Positions 15,448 through 24,688 of a stretch of DNA of 64,000 nt are shown in pieces. The notes beneath the pieces are model-generated. The model searched no databases. It was not told the origin of the DNA and saw only the letters and a program-made list of their open reading frames with translations. The translations under genes were made by a program, and so were the position numbers. Positions within the stretch are counted from its first letter, which is position 1, and each line of letters begins with the position of its first letter. The DNA is from Myxococcus stipitatus. Lineage in GTDB: Bacteria > Myxococcota > Myxococcia > Myxococcales > Myxococcaceae. The stretch covers positions 496,001-560,000 of the forward strand of contig NZ_JAKCFI010000007.1 of the NCBI RefSeq assembly GCF_021412625.1. Reading direction: 5' to 3'.

Positions 15448-17913
15448 TTGGCCCACGGAACACCTCCGGTCGTCGACGATCGCGTGCCGGTCGCGCAATC
15501 GACCACGCCCCTCCACCACACGCCGTACGTCCCACCCGACCAGTCGCCCACGGAGATGACGATCCGCGGCCTGGTGCTCGGCTCGGTGCTGGGCATCGTC
15601 TTCGCCGCGTCGTCCGTGTACCTGGCCATCAAGGTCGGCCTCACGGTGTCCGCGTCCATCCCCGTGGCGGTGCTCTCCATCGCCATCTTCCGGGCCCTGG
15701 GCAAGTCGAACATCCTCGAGAACACCATCGTCCAGACGACGGGTTCGGCGGGCGAATCCCTCGCGTTCGGCGTGGCCGCCGCGCTCCCCGCCCTGCTCCT
15801 GCTGGGCTACGACATCAGCCTGACGCACGCGTTCCTCACCGCGGCGCTGGGCGGCGTGCTCGGCGTGCTGATGATGATTCCGCTGCGCCAGGGCCTCATC
15901 GTCCAGGAGCACGGCAAGCTGCCCTACCCGGAGGGGACGGCGAGCGCGGACGTGCTCATCGTGGGCGAACAGGGCGGCACCAACGCGCGCACGGTCATCA
16001 TCGGCTTCATCGTGGGCGGCATCTACAAGTTCGCCTACTCGGGCATGAAGCTGTTCCGCGAGGTGCTGAGCACGCCGCTCAAGGGCCTCAAGAGCGCGAC
16101 GCTGTCCACGGAGGTGAGCCCGGAGCTGCTCGGCGTGGGCTACATCATCGGACCGCGCGTGGCGGCCATCACCTTCGCCGGCGGCGTGCTGAGCTACCTC
16201 ATCCTCATCCCCGCCATCTCCTTCTTCGGCAGCGGCCTGAACGAGCCCCTGCTGGTCCACAACGGCATGCTCATCCGGGACATGTCGCCGGACCAGATCC
16301 GCAACGCGTACGTGCTCTACATCGGCGCGGGCGCGGTGGCGACGGGCGGCCTCATCAGCCTCATCCGTTCGCTGCCCACCATCATCGGCGCGTTCAAGCG
16401 CGGCGTGGAGTCCCTGAAGGCCAGCCGCGGCCACGAAGGCGGCCCCAAGCTCCTGCGCACGGAGCAGGACCTGCCGATCACGGTGGTGCTCGTGGGCAGC
16501 GTGCTGCTCGTGCTCGCCATCTTCCTGGCGCCGCCGCTCCAGGTGAACTTCATCTCCGCGGTCCTCATCGTCATCTTCGGCTTCTTCTTCGTGACGGTGA
16601 GCGCGCGAATCACCGGTGAGATCGGCAGCTCCTCCAACCCCATCTCCGGCATGGTGGTGGCGACGCTGCTCGTCACGTGCCTGGTGTACCTGCTGTTCGG
16701 CTGGACGAACTCCGAGGACCGCTTCATGGCCCTCACCACCGCGGCCATCGTGGGCATCGCGGCGTCCAACGGCGGCACCACGGCGCAGGACCTCAAGACG
16801 GCCTTCCTGGTGGGCGGCACCCCGCGCAAGCAGCAGGTGGCCCTGTTCGTGGGCGTGCTCACCAGCGCGATGTTCATCGGCCTGGTGCTGGTGACGCTCA
16901 ACAAGGGGGCCACCGTCACCATCCCGGAGCCCCACCCGGGCGTGCAGGTGACGGAGCTGACGAACGAGACGCGCGTGCAGCACACCTTCCCGTGGGCGGT
17001 CTCCTCGGAGGCGCTGGCGTCGCGCAAGCTGGACGAGGCGGCGCTGCGCAAGGCGGCCTGGGCCCAGGGCTACGACCTGGCCAAGGTCAACGGCGGCCTG
17101 GAGCTGCGCAGCTGGCGCGCGGAGACGGCGCAGGACGTGGGCTCCGTCACCCTCAGCCCCGCGGGCGCCTCTCAGGTGAAGGTGTCCGACCTGGGCGCCG
17201 TCACCGACGGCCCGCAGCGCACCTTCAAGGAAGGCTACGTGCGCGGCGCGGACACCCCGGTGCCCGCGGGCAAGTACCTGGTCGACGACGCCGGCACCAT
17301 CCAGTACGTCGTGGACCCGGGCATCGGCGGTCGCATCAGCAGCTACGAGGGCCAGCCCCTCACCCGCTACGCCGCGCCGAAGGCGCAGCTGTTCGCGCTC
17401 ATCATCGACGGCATCCTGACGCAGCGGCTGCCGTGGGACCTGGTGCTCCTGGGCGTCTTCATCGCGCTGATGCTGGAGCTGTGCGGCGTGTCCGCCCTGC
17501 CCTTCGCGGTGGGCGTCTACCTGCCCATCAGCAGCAGCGCGCCGCTGTTCGTGGGCGGCATGGTGCGCTACGCCGTGGACCGCATCCGCGGCGGCGGCGA
17601 GTCCGACTTCTCGCCGGGCACCCTGCTCTCCTCCGGCTACATCGCGGGCGGCTCCATCGCGGGCGTGCTCATCGCCTTCCTGGAGATCGTCACCGACGGC
17701 GCCGGCACGCGCGCCATCAACCTCCCGTCGCTCTTCGGCCACGAGGGCGCCCTGGGCAGCTTCCTCAACACCGTGGGCGAGAGCGAGATGGCGCACCCGC
17801 TCTGGTCCAACCTGTGGGGCCTCGTCTTCTTCGCGGGCATCACCGTGTTCCTGCTGCGCTCGGCCCTCAAGGGCCCCAGCGCCGCGGTGTCACCGCCGCC
17901 CACCGGCAAGTAA
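15448..17913 (+). CDS. OPT-family oligopeptide transporter
   Basis: An 821-residue inner-membrane transporter with about 14-16 hydrophobic helices. It has the OPT-family opening (TIRGLVLGSVLGIVFAASSVYLAIK split over residues 38-62) and the conserved NTIVQTTGSAGES and PEGTASADVL motifs. A soluble insertion around residues 490-640 separates two transmembrane blocks, as in the bacterial branch. It imports small peptides or metal chelates with protons. The start is TTG 15448, chosen because aaggag lies 9 nt upstream; no better ATG exists. It is a single gene between two terminators. Confidence 0.93.
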   Translation: MAHGTPPVVDDRVPVAQSTTPLHHTPYVPPDQSPTEMTIRGLVLGSVLGIVFAASSVYLAIKVGLTVSASIPVAVLSIAIFRALGKSNILENTIVQTTGSAGESLAFGVAAALPALLLLGYDISLTHAFLTAALGGVLGVLMMIPLRQGLIVQEHGKLPYPEGTASADVLIVGEQGGTNARTVIIGFIVGGIYKFAYSGMKLFREVLSTPLKGLKSATLSTEVSPELLGVGYIIGPRVAAITFAGGVLSYLILIPAISFFGSGLNEPLLVHNGMLIRDMSPDQIRNAYVLYIGAGAVATGGLISLIRSLPTIIGAFKRGVESLKASRGHEGGPKLLRTEQDLPITVVLVGSVLLVLAIFLAPPLQVNFISAVLIVIFGFFFVTVSARITGEIGSSSNPISGMVVATLLVTCLVYLLFGWTNSEDRFMALTTAAIVGIAASNGGTTAQDLKTAFLVGGTPRKQQVALFVGVLTSAMFIGLVLVTLNKGATVTIPEPHPGVQVTELTNETRVQHTFPWAVSSEALASRKLDEAALRKAAWAQGYDLAKVNGGLELRSWRAETAQDVGSVTLSPAGASQVKVSDLGAVTDGPQRTFKEGYVRGADTPVPAGKYLVDDAGTIQYVVDPGIGGRISSYEGQPLTRYAAPKAQLFALIIDGILTQRLPWDLVLLGVFIALMLELCGVSALPFAVGVYLPISSSAPLFVGGMVRYAVDRIRGGGESDFSPGTLLSSGYIAGGSIAGVLIAFLEIVTDGAGTRAINLPSLFGHEGALGSFLNTVGESEMAHPLWSNLWGLVFFAGITVFLLRSALKGPSAAVSPPPTGK

Positions 17914-17917
17914 CACC

Positions 17918-17980
17918 CCGGGGGCACGCCCCCGGCTGAAGCACCGCGAGGCGGCGAGGGATGACACCCCGCCGCCTCGC
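17918..17980. terminator. Two hairpins between convergent genes
   Basis: The first hairpin is a 7-bp stem (ccggggg 17918-17924, cccccgg 17929-17935) right after the OPT stop. The second is a perfect 11-bp stem (gcgaggcggcg 17946-17956, cgccgcctcgc 17970-17980) followed by cgtcttcc. They lie between the OPT gene (plus) and the lipoprotein gene (minus) and can serve both. Confidence 0.65.
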
Positions 17981-18006
17981 CGTCTTCCACCCCTGGGCGC
18001 CCCGCG

Positions 18007-18330
18007 TCAGAGCGGCGGGATGGAGTCCGGGGCGGGAGCCGGCGCGGCCCCCTGGGCCTCCGCGCACACGTATTCGGTGCGGAGGGGGGCCACCAGCCCG
18101 AAGGACACCACGTACACGAGCGGGCTCCACCAGGGCCAGTACACGTCCACCCGCGACAGGCCGTGCTGACACTCGGACGCGGCGACGTTGGACGTCGTCA
18201 GCCCGTACACGAGCGTCGACCCCATCCGCTGCACCGGCAGCCCCTCCCGAGGCGCGCCGGACCGCACGCTCATCCGGAAACACCCGGGCAACAACCCCAG
18301 CAGCACGACACACCCCATGGCTCGCAACAT
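18007..18330 (-). CDS. Bor-like lipoprotein
   Basis: A 107-residue lipoprotein: MLRAMGCVVLLGLLPGC gives a signal peptide with lipobox LPGC. The mature part follows the pattern of phage-lambda Bor and Iss-type proteins: a surface strand (STLVYGLTTSNV), a conserved Cys (ASECQHG), a large hydrophobic stretch (SPLVYVVSFGLVAPL) and a terminal EYVCAE. Bor proteins are outer-membrane lipoproteins, in enterobacteria linked to serum survival; the role here is unknown. ATG 18330 is taken because it gives a complete signal peptide; longer upstream frames do not. Confidence 0.7.
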   Translation of the reverse strand: MLRAMGCVVLLGLLPGCFRMSVRSGAPREGLPVQRMGSTLVYGLTTSNVAASECQHGLSRVDVYWPWWSPLVYVVSFGLVAPLRTEYVCAEAQGAAPAPAPDSIPPL

Positions 18331-18508
18331 GGCTCTCGAACCTCTCGTCACTCGGCGCGGGCCGGACCTTAGTCGGAAATCCCAGCCAGACTCCCGTGAC
18401 ACATCGAGCCGAGAGGCAAGTCCCCGGACTTCCTGCGCCGGATGGCTGGGGTACGGGCGGATTTCGCGGTAGGCTGGCCCTACCGCCCGAGCGGAGAGTT
18501 TCAGACGC

Positions 18509-20266
18509 ATGGCCCAGCCCCAGAAGACCCAGGATGCGAACGCGGAGGGCCAGCTGGCCCCCGAGGTCCGCGAGAAGGTGGAGATGGCGCGGACGTTCGC
18601 GTTCCACCTGCTCAAGGGCATCAAGCAGATCGGCATGTACCGCCACAACGAGGCCCGCTTCCCGGAGTTCCTCGCCAAGGCACTGGAGAGCATCGCGGCG
18701 TACACGGACAAGTTCGGGCCCCTGTCGTTGAAGGTCGAGCAGCAGAACCTGACGCTGCACAACGAGACGCTGTTCTCCGAGGACACGCCGCTCCCCTACA
18801 AGTTCTTCCGGGACGGCATCCGCCAGCTCATCTTCCGGCCGGGGCTCTCCGTGGAGGAGCTGGTCACCTTCACGCTCATCGCGCTGTCGGAGCCGGAGCG
18901 CGGCGCGGAGGACGTGCTGGCGCAGCTGTGGCGCGCGGGCATGGAGCACGTCGAGTACGTGGTGGTGGAGGGCTTCTCCATGGAGAACGCCTCCGAGGAG
19001 GAGGTCCAGGTCGAGGTCGACAAGGTGGTGGGCTACCTCTACTCCCGCCTCCAGACGAACTCGGACGACTACCTGCGCTTCGCGCGCGTGTCCGCGGAGG
19101 ACCTGGACGCGAAGCTGGACGGCGTGGAGCAGATCCGCGGCCTCGTGGTGGGCGGACGGCACGCGTCGGACGAACTGAAGGCGAAGCTCCAGCGCGAGGT
19201 CATGGAGGAGGAGGGCTCGCGGCTGTTCCCCAAGCTGGTGAGCGCGGTGTTCCAGGTGGTGGAGGGCGGTGTCGACGACGGCAACCTGCTCGAGGAGATC
19301 TTCGTCCAGCTCCTGGACATGCTCCTGCTCCAGGACGACTTCGGCACCATCAACCAGATCGTCCTCAAGCTGCGCGCGCTGTCGCAGAAGGACGGCGCCC
19401 TGGGCCGGCTGCTGGAGCTCTTCCTGCACAAGATGGGCGAGGAGCAGCGGCTGATGCGCCTGGGCGAGTCGCTCAAGGGCATGCGGCCGAAGAACCCCGC
19501 GGACGTGATGCGCTACCTCCAGTCGCTGGATCGCGACTCCGTCATCCCCCTGCTGACGGTGCTGGAGACGCTGGAGATTCCGGAGAACCGCGCGCTCGTC
19601 TGCGACGCGCTGGCCCCCTTCGCCCGCGAGATGCCGGAGCCCTTCGTGTCGCGGCTCCTGTCGGACCGTCCGCAGACGGTGCGCGACATGGTGTACGTGC
19701 TGGAGAAGAGCAACCACCCGGACCGCATCAAGATGTTCGGGCAGGTGCTCAAGAGCCCCAACCTGGTGGTGAAGCTGGAGGTGATCGGCATCATCGGGCG
19801 CGGCCGCACCGGCGAGGCGCGCCGCCTCATCGCCGAGGCGCTCACGGACCCCATCGCCCAGGTGCGCATGACGGCGGCGCGCATGCTGCCGGAGTTCGAC
19901 CGCGACAAGGCCTTCACGGACCTGATGCGCCTGGTGCGCGACCCCGGCTTCGAGAAGAAGAGCCCCGACGAGCGCATGGCGCTGTACCACGCGGTTGGTT
20001 CCACGGGGACCCCGGCGGCGCTCTCGCACATGCAGCAGCTGCTGGCGGTGAAGCCGTCCTTGCTCAACAAGAAGCGGGTGCTGGAGGAGAAGCTGCTCGC
20101 CATCAACGGCCTGGCGGGCGCGTGCTCCATCCAGAGCTACAAGATGTTGCAGACGGTCGTCGAGGATCGCGGCCAGCCGGTGGAGCTGCTCACGGCGGCG
20201 CGCAAGGCGATGTACCAGACACGCAAGACGCTGTTCGGTGATTCGGCGCTCCCCGAGGAGGCGTAG
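18509..20266 (+). CDS. HEAT-repeat protein
   Basis: A 585-residue cytoplasmic protein. Residues about 28-125 form a globular module (LLKGIKQIGMYRHNEARFPE onward) that resembles the N-terminus of the next gene product. The middle is helical and acidic. Residues about 340-560 carry HEAT-like repeats (IPLLTVLETLEIPENRALVC, VKLEVIGIIGRGRTGEARRL, VRMTAARMLPEFDRDKAF). It probably acts as a protein-binding scaffold. The gene ends 3 bp before the HD-GYP-like gene, whose ribosome site (gaggagg) lies inside this one, so they are an operon pair. Confidence 0.85.
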   Translation: MAQPQKTQDANAEGQLAPEVREKVEMARTFAFHLLKGIKQIGMYRHNEARFPEFLAKALESIAAYTDKFGPLSLKVEQQNLTLHNETLFSEDTPLPYKFFRDGIRQLIFRPGLSVEELVTFTLIALSEPERGAEDVLAQLWRAGMEHVEYVVVEGFSMENASEEEVQVEVDKVVGYLYSRLQTNSDDYLRFARVSAEDLDAKLDGVEQIRGLVVGGRHASDELKAKLQREVMEEEGSRLFPKLVSAVFQVVEGGVDDGNLLEEIFVQLLDMLLLQDDFGTINQIVLKLRALSQKDGALGRLLELFLHKMGEEQRLMRLGESLKGMRPKNPADVMRYLQSLDRDSVIPLLTVLETLEIPENRALVCDALAPFAREMPEPFVSRLLSDRPQTVRDMVYVLEKSNHPDRIKMFGQVLKSPNLVVKLEVIGIIGRGRTGEARRLIAEALTDPIAQVRMTAARMLPEFDRDKAFTDLMRLVRDPGFEKKSPDERMALYHAVGSTGTPAALSHMQQLLAVKPSLLNKKRVLEEKLLAINGLAGACSIQSYKMLQTVVEDRGQPVELLTAARKAMYQTRKTLFGDSALPEEA

Positions 20267-20269
20267 CCC

Positions 20270-21580
20270 ATGGCCGAGAACCTGAAGGTCACCCAGAGCC
20301 AGGACGAGAGCACGACCGAGTTCGGGCGCGAGCACAACGAGAAGCTCCAGGCGCTCGCGCGCTCCATGGTCGCCGGCCTCTACATGCTGGTGCGCTCGGT
20401 GAAGATGTATGACCCCGAGAACGCCGTCTTCGAGAAGCCGCTGCACCAGCTCCAGGACATCATCAACCAGATCATCGGCAAGGAAGGCCGGCTGGAGCTG
20501 GTGGGCGTCAAGGACTCCTTCTACCTGAACAGCATGCTGGTGAAGGTGGACCTGAACTCCATCGAGAACCAGCGCTACCTGCTGTCGGAGATGCGCTCGA
20601 AGGACGTGGGCGGCTTCACCCTCACCAAGCAGGTGACGGTGCCCGAGCTGAAGAACTTCGTGTGGATCTTCAGCAAGGAGCAGTCGTCCACGGCCGAGGA
20701 GGACGGCCTCGCGGGGCGCAAGCTGCTCAACATGCGCGTGGCCAAGTTCTCCAAGCTCAAGGAGAAGCTGGACAAGGACATGAACGACCCGGGCGACCAG
20801 AAGGTCGACCGGAAGAAGTACGCGATGACCGTCTACGCGCGGGCGGTCTTCTTCATCGGCAAGTACCTGGAGTCGGTGCGCGCCGGAAAGCCCATCAACG
20901 CCTCCAAGGCGCTGCGGCTGGTGCAGGACTTCGTCGACATCTCCTTCGAGCAGAAGACGCACTTCCTGGGCATGACGACCATGAAGCGCGAGCACGAGTA
21001 TCTGGTGTACCACCAGGTCAACGTGTGCCTGATGAGCATCGTCTTCGGCGCGGAGCTGGGGCTCACCAAGCCGCAGCTGCGGGACCTGGGCTACATCGCC
21101 CTCTTCCACGACGCGGGCATGACGACGCTGCCCGAGGAGCTGGCCACGAAGCGCGGCGCCCTGACGCCCGAGGAGCGCGTGGCCGTGCAGCGCGCGCCCC
21201 TCATCTCCGTGCGCAACATCCTCATGGAGAAGGGCTTCAGCCGCTCCACCCTGCTGCGCGTCGTCACCACGTTCGAGCACAAGACGGACTTCGGAACCGC
21301 CGTGCGCGACTCGCGCGGCAACATCCAGATGATCATCCCGAAGACGAACCTCGGGGCCTACGCGAAGATCATCGCCATCTGCGACGCCTACGACGCGCTC
21401 ACCTCCAAGCGCCCCTACCGGGACGCCTATGGCCCGGAGGTCGCGCTCATGCTGATGTGGACGGAGATGCGCAACAAGTTCGACCCGGAGCTGCTCGAGG
21501 TCTTCATGCGCGTCATGGCCATCCAGCCGGTGAAGGTGCTGTCCAAGCGTCAGCAGACGCTCAGCGTGTCCGGCCTGTAG
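20270..21580 (+). CDS. Degenerate HD-GYP domain protein
   Basis: A 436-residue protein. Residues about 30-135 match the N-terminal module of the upstream HEAT protein by eye. Residues about 240-410 form an HD-GYP-like domain. His in EYLVYHQVNV and the HD pair H280-D281 (ALFHDAGM) are kept. The HDIGK lysine is replaced and the HHE..DGxGYP segment reads TFEHKTDFGTAV, so the GYP triad is absent. DAYDALTSKRPYR is conserved. Cyclic-di-GMP hydrolysis is therefore doubtful; a binding or scaffold role is more likely. The 3' end overlaps the convergent pseudouridine synthase gene by 20 bp. Confidence 0.88.
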   Translation: MAENLKVTQSQDESTTEFGREHNEKLQALARSMVAGLYMLVRSVKMYDPENAVFEKPLHQLQDIINQIIGKEGRLELVGVKDSFYLNSMLVKVDLNSIENQRYLLSEMRSKDVGGFTLTKQVTVPELKNFVWIFSKEQSSTAEEDGLAGRKLLNMRVAKFSKLKEKLDKDMNDPGDQKVDRKKYAMTVYARAVFFIGKYLESVRAGKPINASKALRLVQDFVDISFEQKTHFLGMTTMKREHEYLVYHQVNVCLMSIVFGAELGLTKPQLRDLGYIALFHDAGMTTLPEELATKRGALTPEERVAVQRAPLISVRNILMEKGFSRSTLLRVVTTFEHKTDFGTAVRDSRGNIQMIIPKTNLGAYAKIIAICDAYDALTSKRPYRDAYGPEVALMLMWTEMRNKFDPELLEVFMRVMAIQPVKVLSKRQQTLSVSGL

Positions 21581-22595
21581 TCGCGCGCTTCGCCGCCTTC
21601 TTCACCGGGGCCTTCTTCCGCGCGGGCGCGGCGGGAGGCTCCTGCTGGGCGGATGCCCCGCGCAACAGCCGCAAGGCCCCGGCGAGGTCCGCCGGGATGG
21701 GCGCCTCGAGCGAGAGCTGCTTGCCCGAGCGCGGGTGCGCGAAGGACAACCGCCAGGCGTGCAGGGCCTGCCGTCCCACGAGCGCCTGGGCCTCCGCCGC
21801 GAGCCCCTTGGCCTTGCGCCCCGCGCCGTAGAGCGCGTCCCCCAGCAGCGGGTGCCCCGCCTCCGCCAGGTGCACGCGAATCTGATGCGTGCGGCCTGTG
21901 AGCAGGTCCACCTCCACCAGGGCGGCGCCGTCGAACACCTCTCGCACGCGGTAGACGGTGATGGCCGGCTTGCCCTCCTTCACCTTGCCGGTGAAGCGCT
22001 GCCGGTGGACGGGGTGGCGGCCGTAGAGCGTCTCGATGCGCCCCTCCGCGGGCGGCGCGCCGTGCACGAGCGCGAGGTACGTCTTCTCCACCGCGCGCGT
22101 CTTGAAGGCCTTCTGGAGCGCGACGAGCGCCTGCTCGTTCTTCGCCACCACGAGGCAGCCGGTGGTGTCCTTGTCGAGCCGGTGGACGATGCCCGGACGC
22201 AGCTCGCCTCCCACGCCCGCCAGGTCCTTCACCCGGTGCAGCAGCGCGTTGACGAGCGTGCCCGAGGCATGGCCGGCCCCGGGGTGCACCACCATGCCCG
22301 CGGCCTTGTCCACCACCACGAGGTCCTTGTCCTCGTGGAGCAGCGTGAGCGGGAGTTCCTGCGCCTCCGGGACGGCGGCGACGGGCGCGGGGACATGGAG
22401 GGTGAGCGACTCGCCCCCTCGCAGCCGCAGCGCGGCCTTCACGGGTCGCCCTTCGACGAGGACATGGCCGTCGTCGATCAGGGCCCTGATGCGGGAGCGG
22501 GTCAGGTCGGGGAACGCCTGCGCGAGATACTGGTCCACGCGCTCTCCGCGAGCGGAGGGCGCGGCGCGATGCTCGCGGGTGTCGGGTGCCGCCAC
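21561..22595 (-). CDS. rluD: RluA/RluD-family pseudouridine synthase
   Basis: A 344-residue RNA pseudouridine synthase. It has an N-terminal S4 RNA-binding domain (about 16-75, ERVDQYLAQAFPDLTRSRIR), then the catalytic domain with the invariant motif GIVHRLDKDTTGCLVV containing the nucleophilic Asp. It also has TGRTHQIRVHL and a Lys/Ala-rich C-terminal tail (about 320-344). RluD-type enzymes modify 23S rRNA helix 69. The start is GTG at 22595, with no obvious ribosome site, so it may be translated by coupling to the 87-residue gene 11 bp upstream. Exact target specificity is not certain. Confidence 0.92.
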   Translation of the reverse strand: MAAPDTREHRAAPSARGERVDQYLAQAFPDLTRSRIRALIDDGHVLVEGRPVKAALRLRGGESLTLHVPAPVAAVPEAQELPLTLLHEDKDLVVVDKAAGMVVHPGAGHASGTLVNALLHRVKDLAGVGGELRPGIVHRLDKDTTGCLVVAKNEQALVALQKAFKTRAVEKTYLALVHGAPPAEGRIETLYGRHPVHRQRFTGKVKEGKPAITVYRVREVFDGAALVEVDLLTGRTHQIRVHLAEAGHPLLGDALYGAGRKAKGLAAEAQALVGRQALHAWRLSFAHPRSGKQLSLEAPIPADLAGALRLLRGASAQQEPPAAPARKKAPVKKAAKRATTGRTR

Positions 22596-22606
22596 GTTCA
22601 GCGGGA

Positions 22607-22870
22607 CTACCAGATCTTCGACTTCACGTGCGCCTTGGAGCGCAGGACGATGTCATTCACGGCGCGCTCGAAGAAGTTCGCCTTCGTGAAGACTTCCTGG
22701 CTGACGCGGCTCCTGTACAGCTCGCGGCCCTCCTCGAGCTCCTCCTTGAGGACATCGAAGAGGTTGTCCTGCTCGATGCCCTTGATGATCTTCTGCTCGT
22801 TGTAGAGCGAGATATCCGAGGCAATCGCTCGGGCGAGCCGCATCGCCTTGACCTTTTCCTCGTCCGTCAT
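22607..22870 (-). CDS. Small conserved-type helical protein
   Basis: An 87-residue soluble protein, rich in Lys/Glu and helical (MTDEEKVKAMRLARAIASDI, DVLKEELEEGRELYRSR). The ATG at 22870 has a strong gggaggacg ribosome site. It lies directly upstream of the pseudouridine synthase and downstream of the J-like/HTH gene. It has no catalytic motif and was not recognised with certainty; its compact size and clean ribosome site make it a real gene. Confidence 0.75.
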   Translation of the reverse strand: MTDEEKVKAMRLARAIASDISLYNEQKIIKGIEQDNLFDVLKEELEEGRELYRSRVSQEVFTKANFFERAVNDIVLRSKAHVKSKIW

Positions 22871-22954
22871 CGTCCTCCCTACATAGGCACCGCACCGTAG
22901 GGAGTCAACTTTCCTTCCAGGGCGGCCATCGGTCGCCTGCACAGCAGGACGGCG

Positions 22955-24688
22955 TTACTTCTTGCCCGTCTTCTCAGAAGCCAAGGCCAGGTAGCTCCTG
23001 GAGACCCGGAGCGGATCCAGCCCCAGCTCCCGCGCGAGGTTCATGAGGATACCGCGCAGGTACACCTGGGCCGGGAGCGCGGTGTAGCGGTCCGCCTCGA
23101 CGTTCTCGAGGTGCCGGGAGGAGATGCGGGTGCGGTCGGCCACCTGCTGGAGGGTGTAGCCGCGAGCCTCGCGGACACGACGCAGCAGCTCGCCGTTGAA
23201 CTCGGCGTCCGAGGGGATGTCCGGGATGCGGGGGCGCACCTCGCGAACGCGCGCGGCCACCTGCGCCATCGCGGCTTCGGCCGTGGCGATGGCCGAGTCC
23301 TGGGACAACACCTGCGCCTCGCCGAGATGGCGCCCACTCGTCGGACGGGACACCGGGCGCGCCAGGGCGAGCTCCGAGGACAGCGGCCGCATCGGCTCGC
23401 GCTGCGCCACGCCCTCCACCGGGGTCGGTTCGACCACAGGCGGGGCCGTCACGACCTGGGGGGTGGGCTGCGCGGCCGGTTGCGCGCTGATCGCGCTCGC
23501 TGGAGCGGCGTTCTCCTGGGGGACGGGCTGAGGCGACGCGACGACGGCGGTCGGAGTCGCGACCTCCATCTCGGAAGCGGGCCGCGATGGCGGCACGTCG
23601 GAGGTGGTGGCGGCATCGCCATGGGAGACGGGCCGTGCCGGGATGGACGCGCTCGCTGGAGGCACCGCCGAGATGACCGCGGGGGAACCGGCTTCCGCCT
23701 CTGCCAGGCCCTGGGAGGCGGTCTGCGACGCGGCGACCACATTCGCGGAGGGGGCCTCCGACGCGGCCGGCACCTGAGAGGCGGTCTGCGACGCAACCGC
23801 CGCTGAGGCGGTCTGCGAAGCGGCCGAGCCCTGGGAAACGGGCTGCGCCAGGGTGGCCTCGCTCGAGGTCGTGGCCACGGGGCCAGGAGCGGACTGGGGT
23901 GCGGTGCTCTCGGGCCCACCCTCGCCCGCTGGAGCGGACGTCCCGGGAGAAGCCGCCACCGTCGAACCGGCGCTCACATCGGACGACGCCGTCCCTCGCG
24001 AAGCGGGAACCAGGGTCGCATCGGCGGCCTTCGCGTGGGGCACGTCCACCGAAGTCCCGCTCGCGGCCGTCTCCGCGCGAGACATCACCCCGGAGACATC
24101 CACCGCGCTTCCGACCACCGGAGACGTCTGGAAGGAGCTCGTCACATACCCCAGTGAGAAGCCCGTGAAGAAGCTGGCTCGGAAGTCCTGGGGCCCCGTC
24201 ACGTTGACGCCATCCGGGGCCTCGGACGCGGACGCCGAGCCACGGGTCCGCTTCCGCTTCGCGCTCCCCTCCTCCGCGTCCGCGGATGGACTCGAATCGC
24301 CACGCGCGCTCGGGGCCTCGTCGGCCGCCGCTCCGGACGTCTCCGCCGGGACGCGCCCATCGCCCGCCACGGCGCTCGAGAGCGACTCCGCCGCGCGCTC
24401 CACCGCGGACGGAGGGCTCGCCACCGCTTCCACGAGGCGCTGCGCGGACAGCCCCAGGTCCTTGTCGTATTCGACGCGCAGGTCGGCGTCGGTGAGGATC
24501 TCCATCGCCTCGGTCATCCGGGCGCGCAGCGCGTCCACCTGGTCGGAGTCCACGAGCGCGTACACGGCGATGGAGTCCGGCGCATACAGCTCCATCAACC
24601 GCGCATATGCGGCGCGGATGTCGTCCATCGGCGCGGTGACAGGGACCTCCAGGAGCTCGTAGTAGTTCTGCTGCGCGAAGGGCTTCAT
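22955..24688 (-). CDS. J-like domain / RodZ-type HTH fusion protein
   Basis: A 577-residue protein with three parts. Residues 1-80 resemble a J-domain (NYYELLEVPVTAPMDDIRAAY ... EILTDADLRVEYD), but the HPD triad reads APD, so it should not stimulate DnaK. Residues about 95-470 are a low-complexity Ala/Ser/Pro/Val linker with repeated SQTAS units. Residues about 500-577 form a RodZ-type helix-turn-helix (ELLRRVREARGYTLQQVADR, ISSRHLENVEADRYTALP). Its ATG overlaps the stop of the MinD-like gene (ATGA at 24685-24688). It lacks a transmembrane helix after the HTH, unlike true RodZ. Confidence 0.85.
   Translation of the reverse strand: MKPFAQQNYYELLEVPVTAPMDDIRAAYARLMELYAPDSIAVYALVDSDQVDALRARMTEAMEILTDADLRVEYDKDLGLSAQRLVEAVASPPSAVERAAESLSSAVAGDGRVPAETSGAAADEAPSARGDSSPSADAEEGSAKRKRTRGSASASEAPDGVNVTGPQDFRASFFTGFSLGYVTSSFQTSPVVGSAVDVSGVMSRAETAASGTSVDVPHAKAADATLVPASRGTASSDVSAGSTVAASPGTSAPAGEGGPESTAPQSAPGPVATTSSEATLAQPVSQGSAASQTASAAVASQTASQVPAASEAPSANVVAASQTASQGLAEAEAGSPAVISAVPPASASIPARPVSHGDAATTSDVPPSRPASEMEVATPTAVVASPQPVPQENAAPASAISAQPAAQPTPQVVTAPPVVEPTPVEGVAQREPMRPLSSELALARPVSRPTSGRHLGEAQVLSQDSAIATAEAAMAQVAARVREVRPRIPDIPSDAEFNGELLRRVREARGYTLQQVADRTRISSRHLENVEADRYTALPAQVYLRGILMNLARELGLDPLRVSRSYLALASEKTGKK

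Noticed and set aside
17867..21280. Minus-strand open frame of over 1100 codons opposite the HEAT and HD-GYP genes
   Set aside because: It is His/Arg/Val-rich with no domain; the plus-strand genes have clear motifs, ribosome sites and codon pattern. Typical GC-rich antisense frame.
23449..23919. Arg/Pro-rich frame opposite the repeat linker of the J-like/HTH protein
   Set aside because: Composition mirrors the repetitive linker; no start site or domain.
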